Below, piece after piece: positions 27,453 to 36,155 of a stretch of DNA of 64,000 nt; the stretch's first letter is position 1, and each line of letters starts with the position of its first letter. Both the position numbers and the translations under genes were made by a program. The notes under the pieces were generated by a model, which made no database searches, was not told the DNA's origin, and saw only the letters and a list, made by a program, of their open reading frames with translations. Source of the stretch: Azospirillum thiophilum (lineage in GTDB: Bacteria > Pseudomonadota > Alphaproteobacteria > Azospirillales > Azospirillaceae); contig NZ_CP012402.1 of assembly GCF_001305595.1 (NCBI RefSeq), positions 161,501 to 225,500 of the forward strand, written 5' to 3'.

Positions 27453-29900
27453 ATGTTCAACCGCCGCCGGCTTTCCACCCGCCTGACCGGTTCCGCCCTG
27501 CTGGCCGGCCTCCTGCTGGCCGGTCCTCTGCTGACTGGGCTCCTTGTCACGGGATGGAGCCAGCCGGCCGCGGCGCAGGGGGCGATCATGCGCAACCAGA
27601 CGCGCATCATCAACCAGGCGGTCACCAATCAGGTGCGTCAGGCCCTGCGGCCGCGCCTGCTGATCCGCGACGGCGCCGGTGCGGTGTCGGCGATGGAGAC
27701 GGGGGCCGCCGGCCGCCATCTGGCCCTGGCCTCCGCCGACGGCGGCGTCCGCGTGTGGGATCTGGAGAGCGGCCGGCAGGTCCAGCGGCTCCAGGCCGGG
27801 CCGGTGCGCGCCCTGGCGGTGGCCGACTCCAGCCGTACGCTGGCGACGGTCGGCCCCGACGGATCGGTCACGCTGTGGGACATCCTGCAAGGCCAGCCCC
27901 TGCGCCGGATCGCCGCGGGCGGCGTCCAGGCTGTGCGGCTGTCGCCCGACGGCGCCCTGCTCGCCACCGCCGCCGCCGACGGCACGGTGCGGCTGTGGAG
28001 CGCCGGCAGCGGCCAGCCGGCGGCCACCCTGGCGGGGGCCGGCGGAGCGGTGGCGGCGCTCGCCTTCTCGCCCGACGGGCGCCGGCTGGCGGCCGGCGGC
28101 GCCGACCGCGCCGTCCGGCTCTGGTCGGTTCCGGACGGCCAGCCGCTGGCCACCATGACCGGCGCCGAAGCCGCGGTGACCGCGCTGGCATTCGCCGCCG
28201 ACGGCACCCTCCATGCCGGCGACGCCGGCGGCGCGGTGCAGGTCTGGCGTGCCGGCTCCGCCACCCCGGCCCGCAGCATCCGCGCCGCCGGCAGTGCCGT
28301 CACTGCGCTGGCGGTGCGCCCCGACGGGCTGGTCGCCGTGGCGAACGGCAGCCGCAGCCTGGGCGTCTGGACCGGCGAGGGCCGGCAGCTCGTCTCGGTC
28401 GAAAACCCGGAAGGGACGGTCGCCGCCGCCGCCTTCGCGCCGGGGGCGGAGCGGGTGATCGGCGCCGGGTCGGACGGACGGGCGCGGGTGTGGGATCTCG
28501 GCAACGGGGCGCTGGCCGCGCAGCTGATCATGACGCGGGGTGGCTGGAGCGTGCTGGACGGCGCTGGCCGCTTCGACGGCTCCGACGGCGGGCTGGGCGA
28601 CGTCGCGTGGCAGGCGGAACAGGAGGTGTTCGAGATGACGAACTTCTCCCAGCCCTATTACGAACCCGGCCTGCTGGCCAAGACGCTGCGGGCGCCGGCC
28701 GCCCTGCTGACCCCCGGCGCGCCCACCGTCACCGCCGGCATCGCGCCGCCGCCGACCGTGCAGATCGCCGCGCCCGCCGGTGCGGCCGCCCCCGGCCCGG
28801 CCTCCGTCGCCGTCACCGCGGCCGACCGCGGCGCCGGCATCGCCGAGATCGTGCTCTATGCCAACGGCAAGGCGCTCGATCCCGCCGCCGTCACGGCGAC
28901 GGAGGATGTCGACGTCAACGGCCAGCCCGGCCGCCGCGTCACCTTCACCGTCGATCTGGTGGCCGGATCCAACCGGCTGCGCGCCGTGGCGCTGGGCGAC
29001 AACCGCATCGAGAGCGTGCCGGCGCAAGCGCTGGTGACGGTCGCCGCCCCGGTGGAGAAGCCGGTGCTGCATGTGGTGGTGGTCGGCATCAACCAGTATG
29101 CCAACCCGGTGCTGGAGCTGAACTACGCCGTCGCCGACGCCCGCGGCGTGACCGCCTGGGCCCGCAAGCAGACCGGCAACGGCGTCTTCGCCGAGGTGAA
29201 GCTGCACGAGCTGTATGACCGGCAGGCGACCCGCGCCAACATCGGCTCCCTGTTCGCGCAGCTGAAGGCGACGCGGCCGCAGGACGTGGTGGTGATCTAT
29301 GTCGCCGGCCATGGCGAGAATGCCGAGCAGAGCTGGTATTTCCTGCCGACCGAGTTCGGCCGCAACCTGCCCTTCGAGACGGCGGCCGGCGATGCCCGCG
29401 GCGGACAGGCCTTCCGTCAGGCGGTGTTGCAGGCGGTGGCGGCGGACGGCATCAGTGCCCGCAGCTTCTACAAGAACGTGCTGCAGATCGGTGCGCAGCA
29501 TGTCGTCCTGCTGATCGATTCCTGCAAGTCGGGCGGCGTCAAGCGGGCGTTCGAGGCCGATGCCGACCGCCGCGCCCTGGCCCTGGTCGGTCAGCAGGCC
29601 GGCGTCCATATCCTGGCGGCGACCGACAAGAACCAATTGGCGGTTGAGCTGGAGGCGCTCGGCCATGGCGCCTTCACCTATGCGGTGCTGAACGGGCTGG
29701 GCGGTGCCGCCGACGGCAATCCGGCCGACGGCATGATCTCGGCGCGCGAGGTGCTGGGCTATGCCGTGGCGCAGGTTCCGGCGATGGCGCTGCGCCATAG
29801 CCAGAGCGAGCAGAACCCGACCGTTTTCTCCCGCGGCGCGGATTTCCCCCTGGGGCCGGCCGGCGAGCGGCAGGCGAAGGCCAGGAAGAAGAAGTCGTAG
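27453..29900 (+). CDS. Exported WD40-repeat caspase-fold protein B
   Basis: This 815-residue protein has a signal peptide (ending PAAAQG, about residue 43), then RNQTRIINQAV at 47-57, a seven-blade-like WD40 region (about 65-360; blades such as LSPDGALLATAAADGTVRLW), a beta-sandwich region (about 430-540) and a caspase domain. The dyad is His620 in IYVAGHGEN and Cys691 in LIDSCKSGG. The domain order equals that of protein A at 5950 but lacks A's Pro-rich insertion. The protein ends in a basic KARKKKS tail. ATG 27453 has GAGGGG eight bases upstream; the longer open frame overlaps the previous gene and lacks a signal peptide. It is probably periplasmic. Confidence 0.8.
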   Translation: MFNRRRLSTRLTGSALLAGLLLAGPLLTGLLVTGWSQPAAAQGAIMRNQTRIINQAVTNQVRQALRPRLLIRDGAGAVSAMETGAAGRHLALASADGGVRVWDLESGRQVQRLQAGPVRALAVADSSRTLATVGPDGSVTLWDILQGQPLRRIAAGGVQAVRLSPDGALLATAAADGTVRLWSAGSGQPAATLAGAGGAVAALAFSPDGRRLAAGGADRAVRLWSVPDGQPLATMTGAEAAVTALAFAADGTLHAGDAGGAVQVWRAGSATPARSIRAAGSAVTALAVRPDGLVAVANGSRSLGVWTGEGRQLVSVENPEGTVAAAAFAPGAERVIGAGSDGRARVWDLGNGALAAQLIMTRGGWSVLDGAGRFDGSDGGLGDVAWQAEQEVFEMTNFSQPYYEPGLLAKTLRAPAALLTPGAPTVTAGIAPPPTVQIAAPAGAAAPGPASVAVTAADRGAGIAEIVLYANGKALDPAAVTATEDVDVNGQPGRRVTFTVDLVAGSNRLRAVALGDNRIESVPAQALVTVAAPVEKPVLHVVVVGINQYANPVLELNYAVADARGVTAWARKQTGNGVFAEVKLHELYDRQATRANIGSLFAQLKATRPQDVVVIYVAGHGENAEQSWYFLPTEFGRNLPFETAAGDARGGQAFRQAVLQAVAADGISARSFYKNVLQIGAQHVVLLIDSCKSGGVKRAFEADADRRALALVGQQAGVHILAATDKNQLAVELEALGHGAFTYAVLNGLGGAADGNPADGMISAREVLGYAVAQVPAMALRHSQSEQNPTVFSRGADFPLGPAGERQAKARKKKS

Positions 29901-30064
29901 CGCGGGCAGGGGATGACCGTTCCGCCGGCCATCTTAACGATTTCGCCCTTGCCCCGCGGCGTCCATTGCCAGACGCGGGCGCAAACACTATGATTTCGGT
30001 CGTGCAACCCGGATTTGGGCTGGATGTCCGGTCCGGGGCCGCTTGAGACGATCGGAAGACCCGT

Positions 30065-30457
30065 ATGGACGCTGACGACCTTTCCCTGGACGACAACCGC
30101 ACCATCCAGGCCATCGGCATCCTCGCCGACGTGCTGGACGGGGTGGAGGGGCCGGGCGGTCTCGACACGGTGCTGGTGTCCAAGGCGCTGCGGCAGGTGA
30201 TCGCCACCAAGTCGCAGCCGGCCTTCGAATTCGCCTCCCGCGCCTTCAACACGCTCGACCCGGCGGTCCGTCGTCAGGTGGCCGACCATGCCGACGAGGC
30301 GGCGCACCATTCGGTGGAGCTGCGCGGCCGTGTCGGCGGCTTCCTGTCGACAGCCCCGAAGAAACCGGTGCCGCAGGGCCCGGTGGTCGGCCAGCAGCCG
30401 AACTTCATCACAGCGCTGAACCTGCGCTCCCGCCGCCGTCCCAACTCGCCGTCCTGA
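30065..30457 (+). CDS. Hypothetical 130-residue protein
   Basis: Not recognised. It is soluble and mostly helical, with acidic N-terminal residues (MDADDLSLDD) and a basic C-terminal tail (NLRSRRRPN). There is no signal peptide or membrane segment. It has coding-like composition and a clean ATG. It lies alone between WD40-caspase protein B, 164 bp upstream, and the convergent lysR gene, 24 bp downstream. Confidence 0.55.
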   Translation: MDADDLSLDDNRTIQAIGILADVLDGVEGPGGLDTVLVSKALRQVIATKSQPAFEFASRAFNTLDPAVRRQVADHADEAAHHSVELRGRVGGFLSTAPKKPVPQGPVVGQQPNFITALNLRSRRRPNSPS

Positions 30458-30481
30458 CGGTTCCGGAAGCGGCAGGAGGCA

Positions 30482-31417
30482 TCAGCCCGCCTCCTGCGGC
30501 AGCGTGTCGAGCAGCGTGCAGTCCCAATAGGGGCGCGGGCCGAGCCGTTGCACCAGGAAATCGACGAAGACCCGCACCTTGGGCGACAGGTGACGGTTCT
30601 GCGGATAGACCGCATTGACCGACAGTTCCGACGGAACATTGCGGTGCAGCACGGCGACCAGCTCGCCGCGCGTCAGCGCCTGGCCGCACAGGAAGGTCGG
30701 CGACATCACGAAGCCGAGCCCGGAGATCGCCGCCTCGCGCAGCAGGTCGCCATTGTTGCTGCGGATCGGCCCCGACACCCGGATGCTGCGCGCCTCGCCG
30801 TCGACCGTGAACTGCCACAGGTCGGGGGAGGGGATGTTGGTGTAGATCAGGCAGCTGTGCCGGGCCAGATCCTCCGGCGTTTCCGGCACGCCATGCTGCT
30901 TCAGGTAGGCCGGGCTGGCGCACAGCGCCATGCGGGCCGGGGCAAGCCGCCGGGCGATCAGCGAGCTGTCGCGCAGCCGGCCGATGCGGATCGCCAGATC
31001 ATACCCCTCGTCGATCAGATCGACGGTGCGGTCGTTCAGATCCATGTCGATCTCGACGGACGGGTAGCGCTCCAGGAACTCCGCCACCGCCGGGGCGAGA
31101 TGGAGGATGCCGAAGCTGACCGGCGCGTTCAGCCGCAGCCGGCCGCGCGGGGCGGCATGCAGGTCGGCGACCGCCTGCTCCGCCTCCTCCAGGTCGGCGA
31201 GGATGCGGGTGCACCGCTCGTAATAGGCCTGTCCGACCTCGGTCAGGCTGAGCTTGCGGGTGGTGCGGTTCAGCAGCCGCGCGCCCAGCCGGTTCTCCAA
31301 CTCGCCGATGCGGCGGGAGACCACCGATTTCGACAGGTTGAGCCGGTCGGCGGCGGCGGTGAAGCTCTTGGTGTCCACCACCTTGATGAAGGCGAGCATG
31401 TCGTCGAGGCGATCCAT
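30482..31417 (-). CDS. LysR-family transcriptional regulator
   Basis: This 311-residue regulator has an N-terminal winged HTH (FIKVVDTKSFTAAADRLNLSKSVVSRRIGELE, split by the recognition helix) and a periplasmic-binding-fold effector domain. It belongs to the CrgA/AaeR-like subgroup common beside redox and efflux genes. ATG 31417 is used; the frame is open to TTG 31453, but the HTH begins right after 31417. It is divergent from wrbA and the hydroquinone reductase, its most likely targets. A T-N11-A type inverted repeat lies four bases upstream of its start, suggesting autoregulation. Confidence 0.9.
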   Translation of the reverse strand: MDRLDDMLAFIKVVDTKSFTAAADRLNLSKSVVSRRIGELENRLGARLLNRTTRKLSLTEVGQAYYERCTRILADLEEAEQAVADLHAAPRGRLRLNAPVSFGILHLAPAVAEFLERYPSVEIDMDLNDRTVDLIDEGYDLAIRIGRLRDSSLIARRLAPARMALCASPAYLKQHGVPETPEDLARHSCLIYTNIPSPDLWQFTVDGEARSIRVSGPIRSNNGDLLREAAISGLGFVMSPTFLCGQALTRGELVAVLHRNVPSELSVNAVYPQNRHLSPKVRVFVDFLVQRLGPRPYWDCTLLDTLPQEAG

Positions 31418-31420
31418 GGC

Positions 31421-31443
31421 ATTGTTGTACACCGGGAAACAAT
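31421..31443. promoter_or_regulatory. Candidate LysR operator (ATTGTT-N11-AACAAT)
   Basis: A perfect 6-bp inverted repeat, ATTGTT and AACAAT, is separated by 11 bases, giving exactly the T-N11-A core known for LysR-type regulators. It lies 4 bp upstream of the lysR start and in the divergent region shared with wrbA. Binding is inferred. Confidence 0.6.
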
Positions 31444-31455
31444 GAGGTGCCAAGA

Positions 31456-31470
31456 TCCGGTATTACCGGA
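31456..31470. promoter_or_regulatory. Palindrome in lysR-wrbA intergenic region
   Basis: TCCGGTA-T-TACCGGA is a perfect 7-1-7 palindrome, 12 bp from the T-N11-A element and 95 bp before wrbA. It may be a second regulator site; nothing more can be said from sequence. Confidence 0.4.
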
Positions 31471-31565
31471 AAGCCCTCCGCACCCTATTTCTGGGGGACC
31501 GCAAAGCCGGTCCCGCCGATTGCGGCGACCGCATCCGTGACAACCGGGAATGGGGAGTGGCGACG

Positions 31566-32168
31566 ATGGCGAAGGTTCTGGTCCTCTATTACAGCAGCTG
31601 GGGCCATGTGTCGGAGATGGCGCAGGCGGTGGCCGACGGCGCCCGCTCGGTCGCCGGGACCGAGGTGGCGGTGAAGCGCGTGCCCGAGCTGGTGCCGGAG
31701 GCCGTCCGCCAGTCCGCCCATTACAAGGACGAGAGCGGCGTTCCCGTCGCCACCGTCGACGAGCTGGCGCAGTATGACGCGATCATCATCGGCACGCCGA
31801 CCCGCTACGGCAACATGGCTTCGCAGATGAAGAACTTCCTCGACCAGACCGGCGGCCTGTGGGCCAAGGGCGCGCTGGTCGGCAAGGTCGGCAGCGTCTT
31901 CACCTCCACCGCGACCCAGCATGGCGGGCAGGAAAGCACCATCCTCAGCACCCACACCGTCCTGCTGCATCTCGGCCTGGTGATCGTCGGCCTGCCCTAT
32001 TCCTTCCAGGGCCAGATGGGCGTTTCGGAAGTGATGGGCAATTCGCCCTACGGCGCCAGCACCATCGCCGACGGCGACGGGTCGCGCCGGCCGAGCGCGG
32101 TCGAGCTGGACGGCGCCCGCTACCAGGGCCGCCACGTCGCCGAGATCGCGGCGAAGCTGAGCGCCTGA
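31566..32168 (+). CDS. wrbA: NAD(P)H:quinone oxidoreductase WrbA
   Basis: This is a 200-residue flavodoxin-fold quinone reductase, the normal WrbA length. It shows the FMN phosphate loop [12 protein letters not shown], then [34 protein letters not shown] and the final HVAEIAAKL. It reduces quinones by two electrons in the cytoplasm, avoiding semiquinone radicals. ATG 31566 has GGGGAG at a good distance; a GTG at 31557 overlaps that site. It is followed 34 bp later by a glutathionyl-hydroquinone reductase, making a small quinone-handling group under the divergent LysR. Confidence 0.95.
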   Translation: MAKVLVLYYSSWGHVSEMAQAVADGARSVAGTEVAVKRVPELVPEAVRQSAHYKDESGVPVATVDELAQYDAIIIGTPTRYGNMASQMKNFLDQTGGLWAKGALVGKVGSVFTSTATQHGGQESTILSTHTVLLHLGLVIVGLPYSFQGQMGVSEVMGNSPYGASTIADGDGSRRPSAVELDGARYQGRHVAEIAAKLSA

Positions 32169-32202
32169 CGGCGGACCGATGCTGACGTAAGGGGAGGGAA
32201 CC

Positions 32203-33168
32203 GTGGGCCTGCTGATCGATGGACAATGGCATGACCAGTGGTACGACACCGGCAAGACGGGCGGCGCCTTCGTCCGGACCGAGGCGCAGTTCCGCGACCG
32301 GGTGTCGGCCGACGGCTCCACCCCCTACCCGGCGGAGGCCGGGCGCTATCACCTGATAGTGTCGCTCGCCTGCCCCTGGGCGCACCGCACCCTGATCTTC
32401 CGCAAGCTGAAGCGGCTTGAGGGGGTGATCGGCGTCAGCATCGTCGAGCCGCTGATGCTGGCCGACGGCTGGACCTTCGCCGGGCCGGAGCCGGTCACCG
32501 GCGCCACCCGCCTGCACGAGGTCTACACCCGCGCCGAGCCCGGCTACAGCGGCCGGGTGACGGTGCCGGTGCTGTGGGACCGCCAGACCTCCAGCATCGT
32601 GAACAACGAGTCGGCGGAGATCATCCGCATGCTCAACCGCGCGTTCGACGCCTTCACCGACGTCCGCACCGATTTCAGTCCGCCCGATCTGCTGGACGAG
32701 ATCGACCGCATCAACGGCTTCGTCTACGACCGCATCAACAACGGCGTCTACAAGGCCGGCTTCGCCACAGCGCAGGACAAGTACGAGGCCGCCTTCGACG
32801 CGCTGTTCGACGCGCTGGACGAGGTGGACGCCCTGCTGGCGACCCGGCGCTGGCTGGTCGGCAACCGGCTGACCGAGGCCGACTGGCGCCTGTTCACCAC
32901 GCTGGTCCGCTTCGACGCCGTCTATGTCGGGCATTTCAAGTGCAACAAGCGGCGGATCGCCGACTATCCCCACCTGTCGGGCTATCTGCGCGACCTGTAT
33001 CAGGTGCCGGGCGTGGCGGACACGGTGAATTTCGACCACATCAAGCGGCATTACTACGGCAGCCACGCCACCATCAACCCGACCGGCATCGTGCCGAAGG
33101 GGCCGGCGCTCGACCTCGACGCGCCGCATGGCCGCGACGCGCTGGGGCCCGATCCGCTCGCGGCGTGA
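32203..33168 (+). CDS. yqjG: Glutathionyl-hydroquinone reductase (Xi-class GST)
   Basis: This 321-residue protein matches the YqjG/PcpF family. The catalytic Cys57 lies in SLACPWAHRTLI, followed by VPVLWDR and the C-terminal GST helices with FDAVYVGHFKCNKR. The enzyme removes glutathione from glutathionyl-hydroquinones. It starts with GTG behind a strong GGGGAGGG site. Its pairing with wrbA suggests the two reduce and recycle quinones together; chlorinated or aromatic substrates are possible but not shown. Confidence 0.92.
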   Translation: MGLLIDGQWHDQWYDTGKTGGAFVRTEAQFRDRVSADGSTPYPAEAGRYHLIVSLACPWAHRTLIFRKLKRLEGVIGVSIVEPLMLADGWTFAGPEPVTGATRLHEVYTRAEPGYSGRVTVPVLWDRQTSSIVNNESAEIIRMLNRAFDAFTDVRTDFSPPDLLDEIDRINGFVYDRINNGVYKAGFATAQDKYEAAFDALFDALDEVDALLATRRWLVGNRLTEADWRLFTTLVRFDAVYVGHFKCNKRRIADYPHLSGYLRDLYQVPGVADTVNFDHIKRHYYGSHATINPTGIVPKGPALDLDAPHGRDALGPDPLAA

Positions 33169-33211
33169 CGGATCGCCATCCCGGCGCGATGGGCCGTCGG
33201 GGGATGGGCCG

Positions 33212-33586
33212 TCAGGGCTTGTAGCAGCGGGCCATGTCCTCCGGGTTGCCCATGGCCTCGCACTGGAAGCCGTTGGAGAAGCGGAAGCGCAGCGGCCCGG
33301 TCTTGCGCACGCTGACCACCGGCTTCTGCCCGGCATCCTGGAAGGCGACCCAGGCGGAGCTGTCGAAGCGTGTCTGCAGCCCGTTGCTCAGGCTCACCCG
33401 GCCCTGGTTGTCCTTGCGTACCACGACGCCGGTGCTGAACAGCAGGTTCGGCCCGTCCGCCTTCGCGGTCAGGCCGTTGGTGCAGTTCACGCCCTCCGGC
33501 TTGACGGCGACGCATTCGAAGGAATTCGGGTGGCTGGCGGTGAGGACCATCGCGTAGACGGCGATTTCCAGGACGTTCATCGGCAT
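33212..33586 (-). CDS. Hypothetical protein with four cysteines
   Basis: Not recognised. It is 124 residues, beginning MPMNVLEIAVYAMV (a short hydrophobic start that could be a poor signal or simply a strand). Beta-rich sequence follows, with repeated NG turns (TNGLTAK, SNGLQTR, SNGFQCE) and four cysteines (FECVAV, VNCTNG, FQCEAM, ARCYKP) that could form two disulfides. The start may be 33586 or 33580; longer frames upstream look non-coding. Confidence 0.5.
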   Translation of the reverse strand: MPMNVLEIAVYAMVLTASHPNSFECVAVKPEGVNCTNGLTAKADGPNLLFSTGVVVRKDNQGRVSLSNGLQTRFDSSAWVAFQDAGQKPVVSVRKTGPLRFRFSNGFQCEAMGNPEDMARCYKP

Positions 33587-33870
33587 GGGCGGGCACCGGC
33601 GGAATGGAGGCGGCGGAGTGGAGGCGCTGGGCGTCGCAGCGCTGCGACCCCTCATGGGGACCGGTCCATCCTGCGGCAAATCCGGTTACGAAATGGATAA
33701 TGTCGCGCCTACGGTCGAATCTTGCGCGCCCGCCGCCGCTTCCGCCATCCCACGTCATACGGTCGTGATCATGAGCGGGTTCGGGGCGGATGCGGCCCCC
33801 CGTTCCTGGACTTGCGCGTCCCGGACCGGTAGAAGCGGTGGCAATTGCCACAATGGGCGGGCGCATTCCC

Positions 33871-35877
33871 ATGACGTTCCAACAGCGTTTGATCCTGCTG
33901 GTCACCGGCCTGGTGCTGCTGGCGGTGGCGGCTGTCACCGTGGCGATGGCCTGGACGACGCGCGCCGCGCTCACCGAGCGGATCGAGACCGAGGCGCGGC
34001 AGGCGGCCGGCATGCTCGCCCGCGGTGCCGCCCAGGCCCGCGACATCCCGCAGGAGGTCGACGCGCTGCTGTCGGAACGTCTGCTGTCGGAAGCGACGCT
34101 GACCGCCCATCTGGTGGCGCTGGCCGAGGCGGCGAAGCTGCCGCCGCGCGCCATCAACGACCGGCTGAAGCAGATCGCCGAGGCCGGCGGCCCCGACGAG
34201 ATGTGGATCACCGACAACCGCGGCCGGGCCTATCTGCACAACCAGCCCGGCCCCGACCCGACCTTTGGTCAGGATGCCAAGGGCGGCCCGCGCCACGGCA
34301 CCTATGCCGGCCTGCTGAACCGCTCGCCGGCCGCGCTGGCGTCGGAGCCGGCGATGGAGGGCGGCCGGTTGATGAAGTTCGCCGGGGTCGCCGGGGTGGA
34401 CAGGCCGCGGATCGTCCAGGTCGGCGCCGAGGTGCGGCGGCTGGGCGACATCGTGCGCAAGTCGGGGACCGACGGGCTGATCGACGGGCTGCTCGCCGAC
34501 CGGTCGGTGGAGGCCGCATGGCTGCTCGACCGCGACGGCCGGGTGCTGGCGCGCGGCGTGGTGGTCGGCGATGCCGGCGGCGGCCCGCTGTCCGACGCCG
34601 ACACCGCCGCGGCCAAGGCGGCGGCAGTGGGCGGCGAGGCGGCGTTGCGGGCGGCGGGCGACGGGCTGCTGGCCTTCGCCCCGGTCAAATATGCCGCCAA
34701 TTCGGCCGCCGCCGCTTCCCAGGCGGGCGTCCCGGCGGTCGCGGTGGTGCGCCTGCCCTATGGCGAGCCGGGGGCGATGATGAGCCGCCAGCTCAAGATC
34801 GGCGGTCTGGTCGGCGTCTTCGTGCTGGCGCTGGGCGTCTATGCCTGCGTCCGCTTCGCCCGTGACCAGATGGCGCCGGTCGAGCGGCTGGGCGAGGCGG
34901 TCAAGGCGGTGGAGGCCGGGCGCTTCAACCCCTTTACCCTCAACGAGGCCGCCGACCGCGACGACGAGTTCGGGCGGCTGTCGCGCGTCTTCCGCCGCAT
35001 GGCGATGGAGGCCTCCGCGCGCGAGGAGACGCTGGACGCCCAGCTGGTCATGCGCGGGGCGGAGCTGGAGACCAAGAGTGAGAAGCTGGCCGCCGCCGAA
35101 CAGCTGATCGAGGAGGAGCAGCGCGCCGCCCGCGACGTGCAGTCCAACCTGCTGCCGCGCCAGCTGCCGGTCGGCCGTGACAGCCAGTTCTACGGCGTGC
35201 TGCTGCCCGGCGACACGGTCAGTGGCGACTTCTACGACGTTATCGAGCTGGACGAGCGCCGCAGCCTGCTGGTGACGGCCGGTGTGTCGGGCGGCGGCGT
35301 GCCGGCGGCGTTCCTGATGCTGATGGTGCGCGGCGCCATCCGCGAGACCGCCCGCGCCGGCCTCGCCGCCGGCCTCGGCCCGGCCGCCATCCTGACCGGC
35401 GCGAACGAGCGGCTGTGCGGCGAAAGCCCCTTCAACGGCTTCGCCACCGCTTTCGTCGCCATCTACGACCGCGTTGCCGGCACCCTGGTCCATGCGGCGG
35501 CCGGCCATCGCGGCGCCTGCCGCGTCAACGCCGAGGGCGGGGTGGAGTTCCTGTCGGCGGTCGGCGGCCCGGCGCTGGGCGTGCGCCGCGGCGCCCCCTA
35601 TGGCGAGGCGACGGTGATCCTCAACCAGGACGAATCGCTGTTCCTGTGCACCGACGGCGTCCTGCGCTCCATCGACGGCCAGCGCGACGCCTTCGGCGAG
35701 GAGCGCCTCGCCGCGACCCTGGCGGCCAGCCGCGGCATGTCCGCCCGCGACCGTGCCGAGCTGGTCCTGCGCACGGTCCATGCCCACACCCAGTCCGGCG
35801 GCGTCATCGCCGGCGATCTGGTGTGCCTGGTCCTCCGCCGCCTGCTGCCGGTGTCCGAGACGGCGGAGGCGGTGTGA
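33871..35877 (+). CDS. Membrane sensor with HAMP and SpoIIE-type PP2C phosphatase
   Basis: This 668-residue protein has a membrane helix at about 7-30, a periplasmic sensor region with two RDG/NRG-containing lobes, a second helix near 312-330, then a HAMP domain, a coiled coil (LDAQLVMRGAELETKSEKL region) and a C-terminal SpoIIE phosphatase domain (GDTVSGDFYDVIEL, TAGVSGGGVPAAFLM, CTDGVLRS, ending GDLVCLVL). The metal-binding Asp residues appear present. It probably dephosphorylates an anti-sigma antagonist or similar partner, none of which is adjacent. ATG 33853 is an alternative start. It is 284 bp from the divergent hypothetical gene. Confidence 0.85.
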   Translation: MTFQQRLILLVTGLVLLAVAAVTVAMAWTTRAALTERIETEARQAAGMLARGAAQARDIPQEVDALLSERLLSEATLTAHLVALAEAAKLPPRAINDRLKQIAEAGGPDEMWITDNRGRAYLHNQPGPDPTFGQDAKGGPRHGTYAGLLNRSPAALASEPAMEGGRLMKFAGVAGVDRPRIVQVGAEVRRLGDIVRKSGTDGLIDGLLADRSVEAAWLLDRDGRVLARGVVVGDAGGGPLSDADTAAAKAAAVGGEAALRAAGDGLLAFAPVKYAANSAAAASQAGVPAVAVVRLPYGEPGAMMSRQLKIGGLVGVFVLALGVYACVRFARDQMAPVERLGEAVKAVEAGRFNPFTLNEAADRDDEFGRLSRVFRRMAMEASAREETLDAQLVMRGAELETKSEKLAAAEQLIEEEQRAARDVQSNLLPRQLPVGRDSQFYGVLLPGDTVSGDFYDVIELDERRSLLVTAGVSGGGVPAAFLMLMVRGAIRETARAGLAAGLGPAAILTGANERLCGESPFNGFATAFVAIYDRVAGTLVHAAAGHRGACRVNAEGGVEFLSAVGGPALGVRRGAPYGEATVILNQDESLFLCTDGVLRSIDGQRDAFGEERLAATLAASRGMSARDRAELVLRTVHAHTQSGGVIAGDLVCLVLRRLLPVSETAEAV

Positions 35878-35917
35878 GCGGGTAGGCGTCGGCTTGCCGG
35901 TGCCCCCACCCTGACCC

Positions 35918-36093
35918 TCCCCCGCTCTCGCGGGAGAGGGGACAAGTGCTTGTGCGGGAGAGCGGCGGCAGTCCCTCCCCCGCGGGAGCGGGGGAGGTTA
36001 GGAGGGGGCACCGTCAGCCGACACCCGAACACCGACGCTGCCTCTTCTCCCGCGCCCCCTCCCGAGCTGGTTGCCGCCTCTCCTTCGGAGAGG
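35918..36093. repeat. Intergenic palindrome cluster, CCTCTCC/GGAGAGG type
   Basis: Several GC-rich hairpins lie between the SpoIIE gene and the small gene at 36156. The best is at 35974-35997, a perfect 10-bp stem (CCTCCCCCGC/GCGGGGGAGG) with a GGGA loop; another at 36077-36093 has a 7-bp stem (CCTCTCC/GGAGAGG). Related sequence occurs at 51338-51448 and 59046-59171, so this is a dispersed REP-like family. Confidence 0.7.
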
Positions 36094-36155
36094 GTTACTT
36101 CGCAGTTGCAAAAACCCTATCCTTGCAGCGCCACATCCAGAACGGAGCCGCGCAC

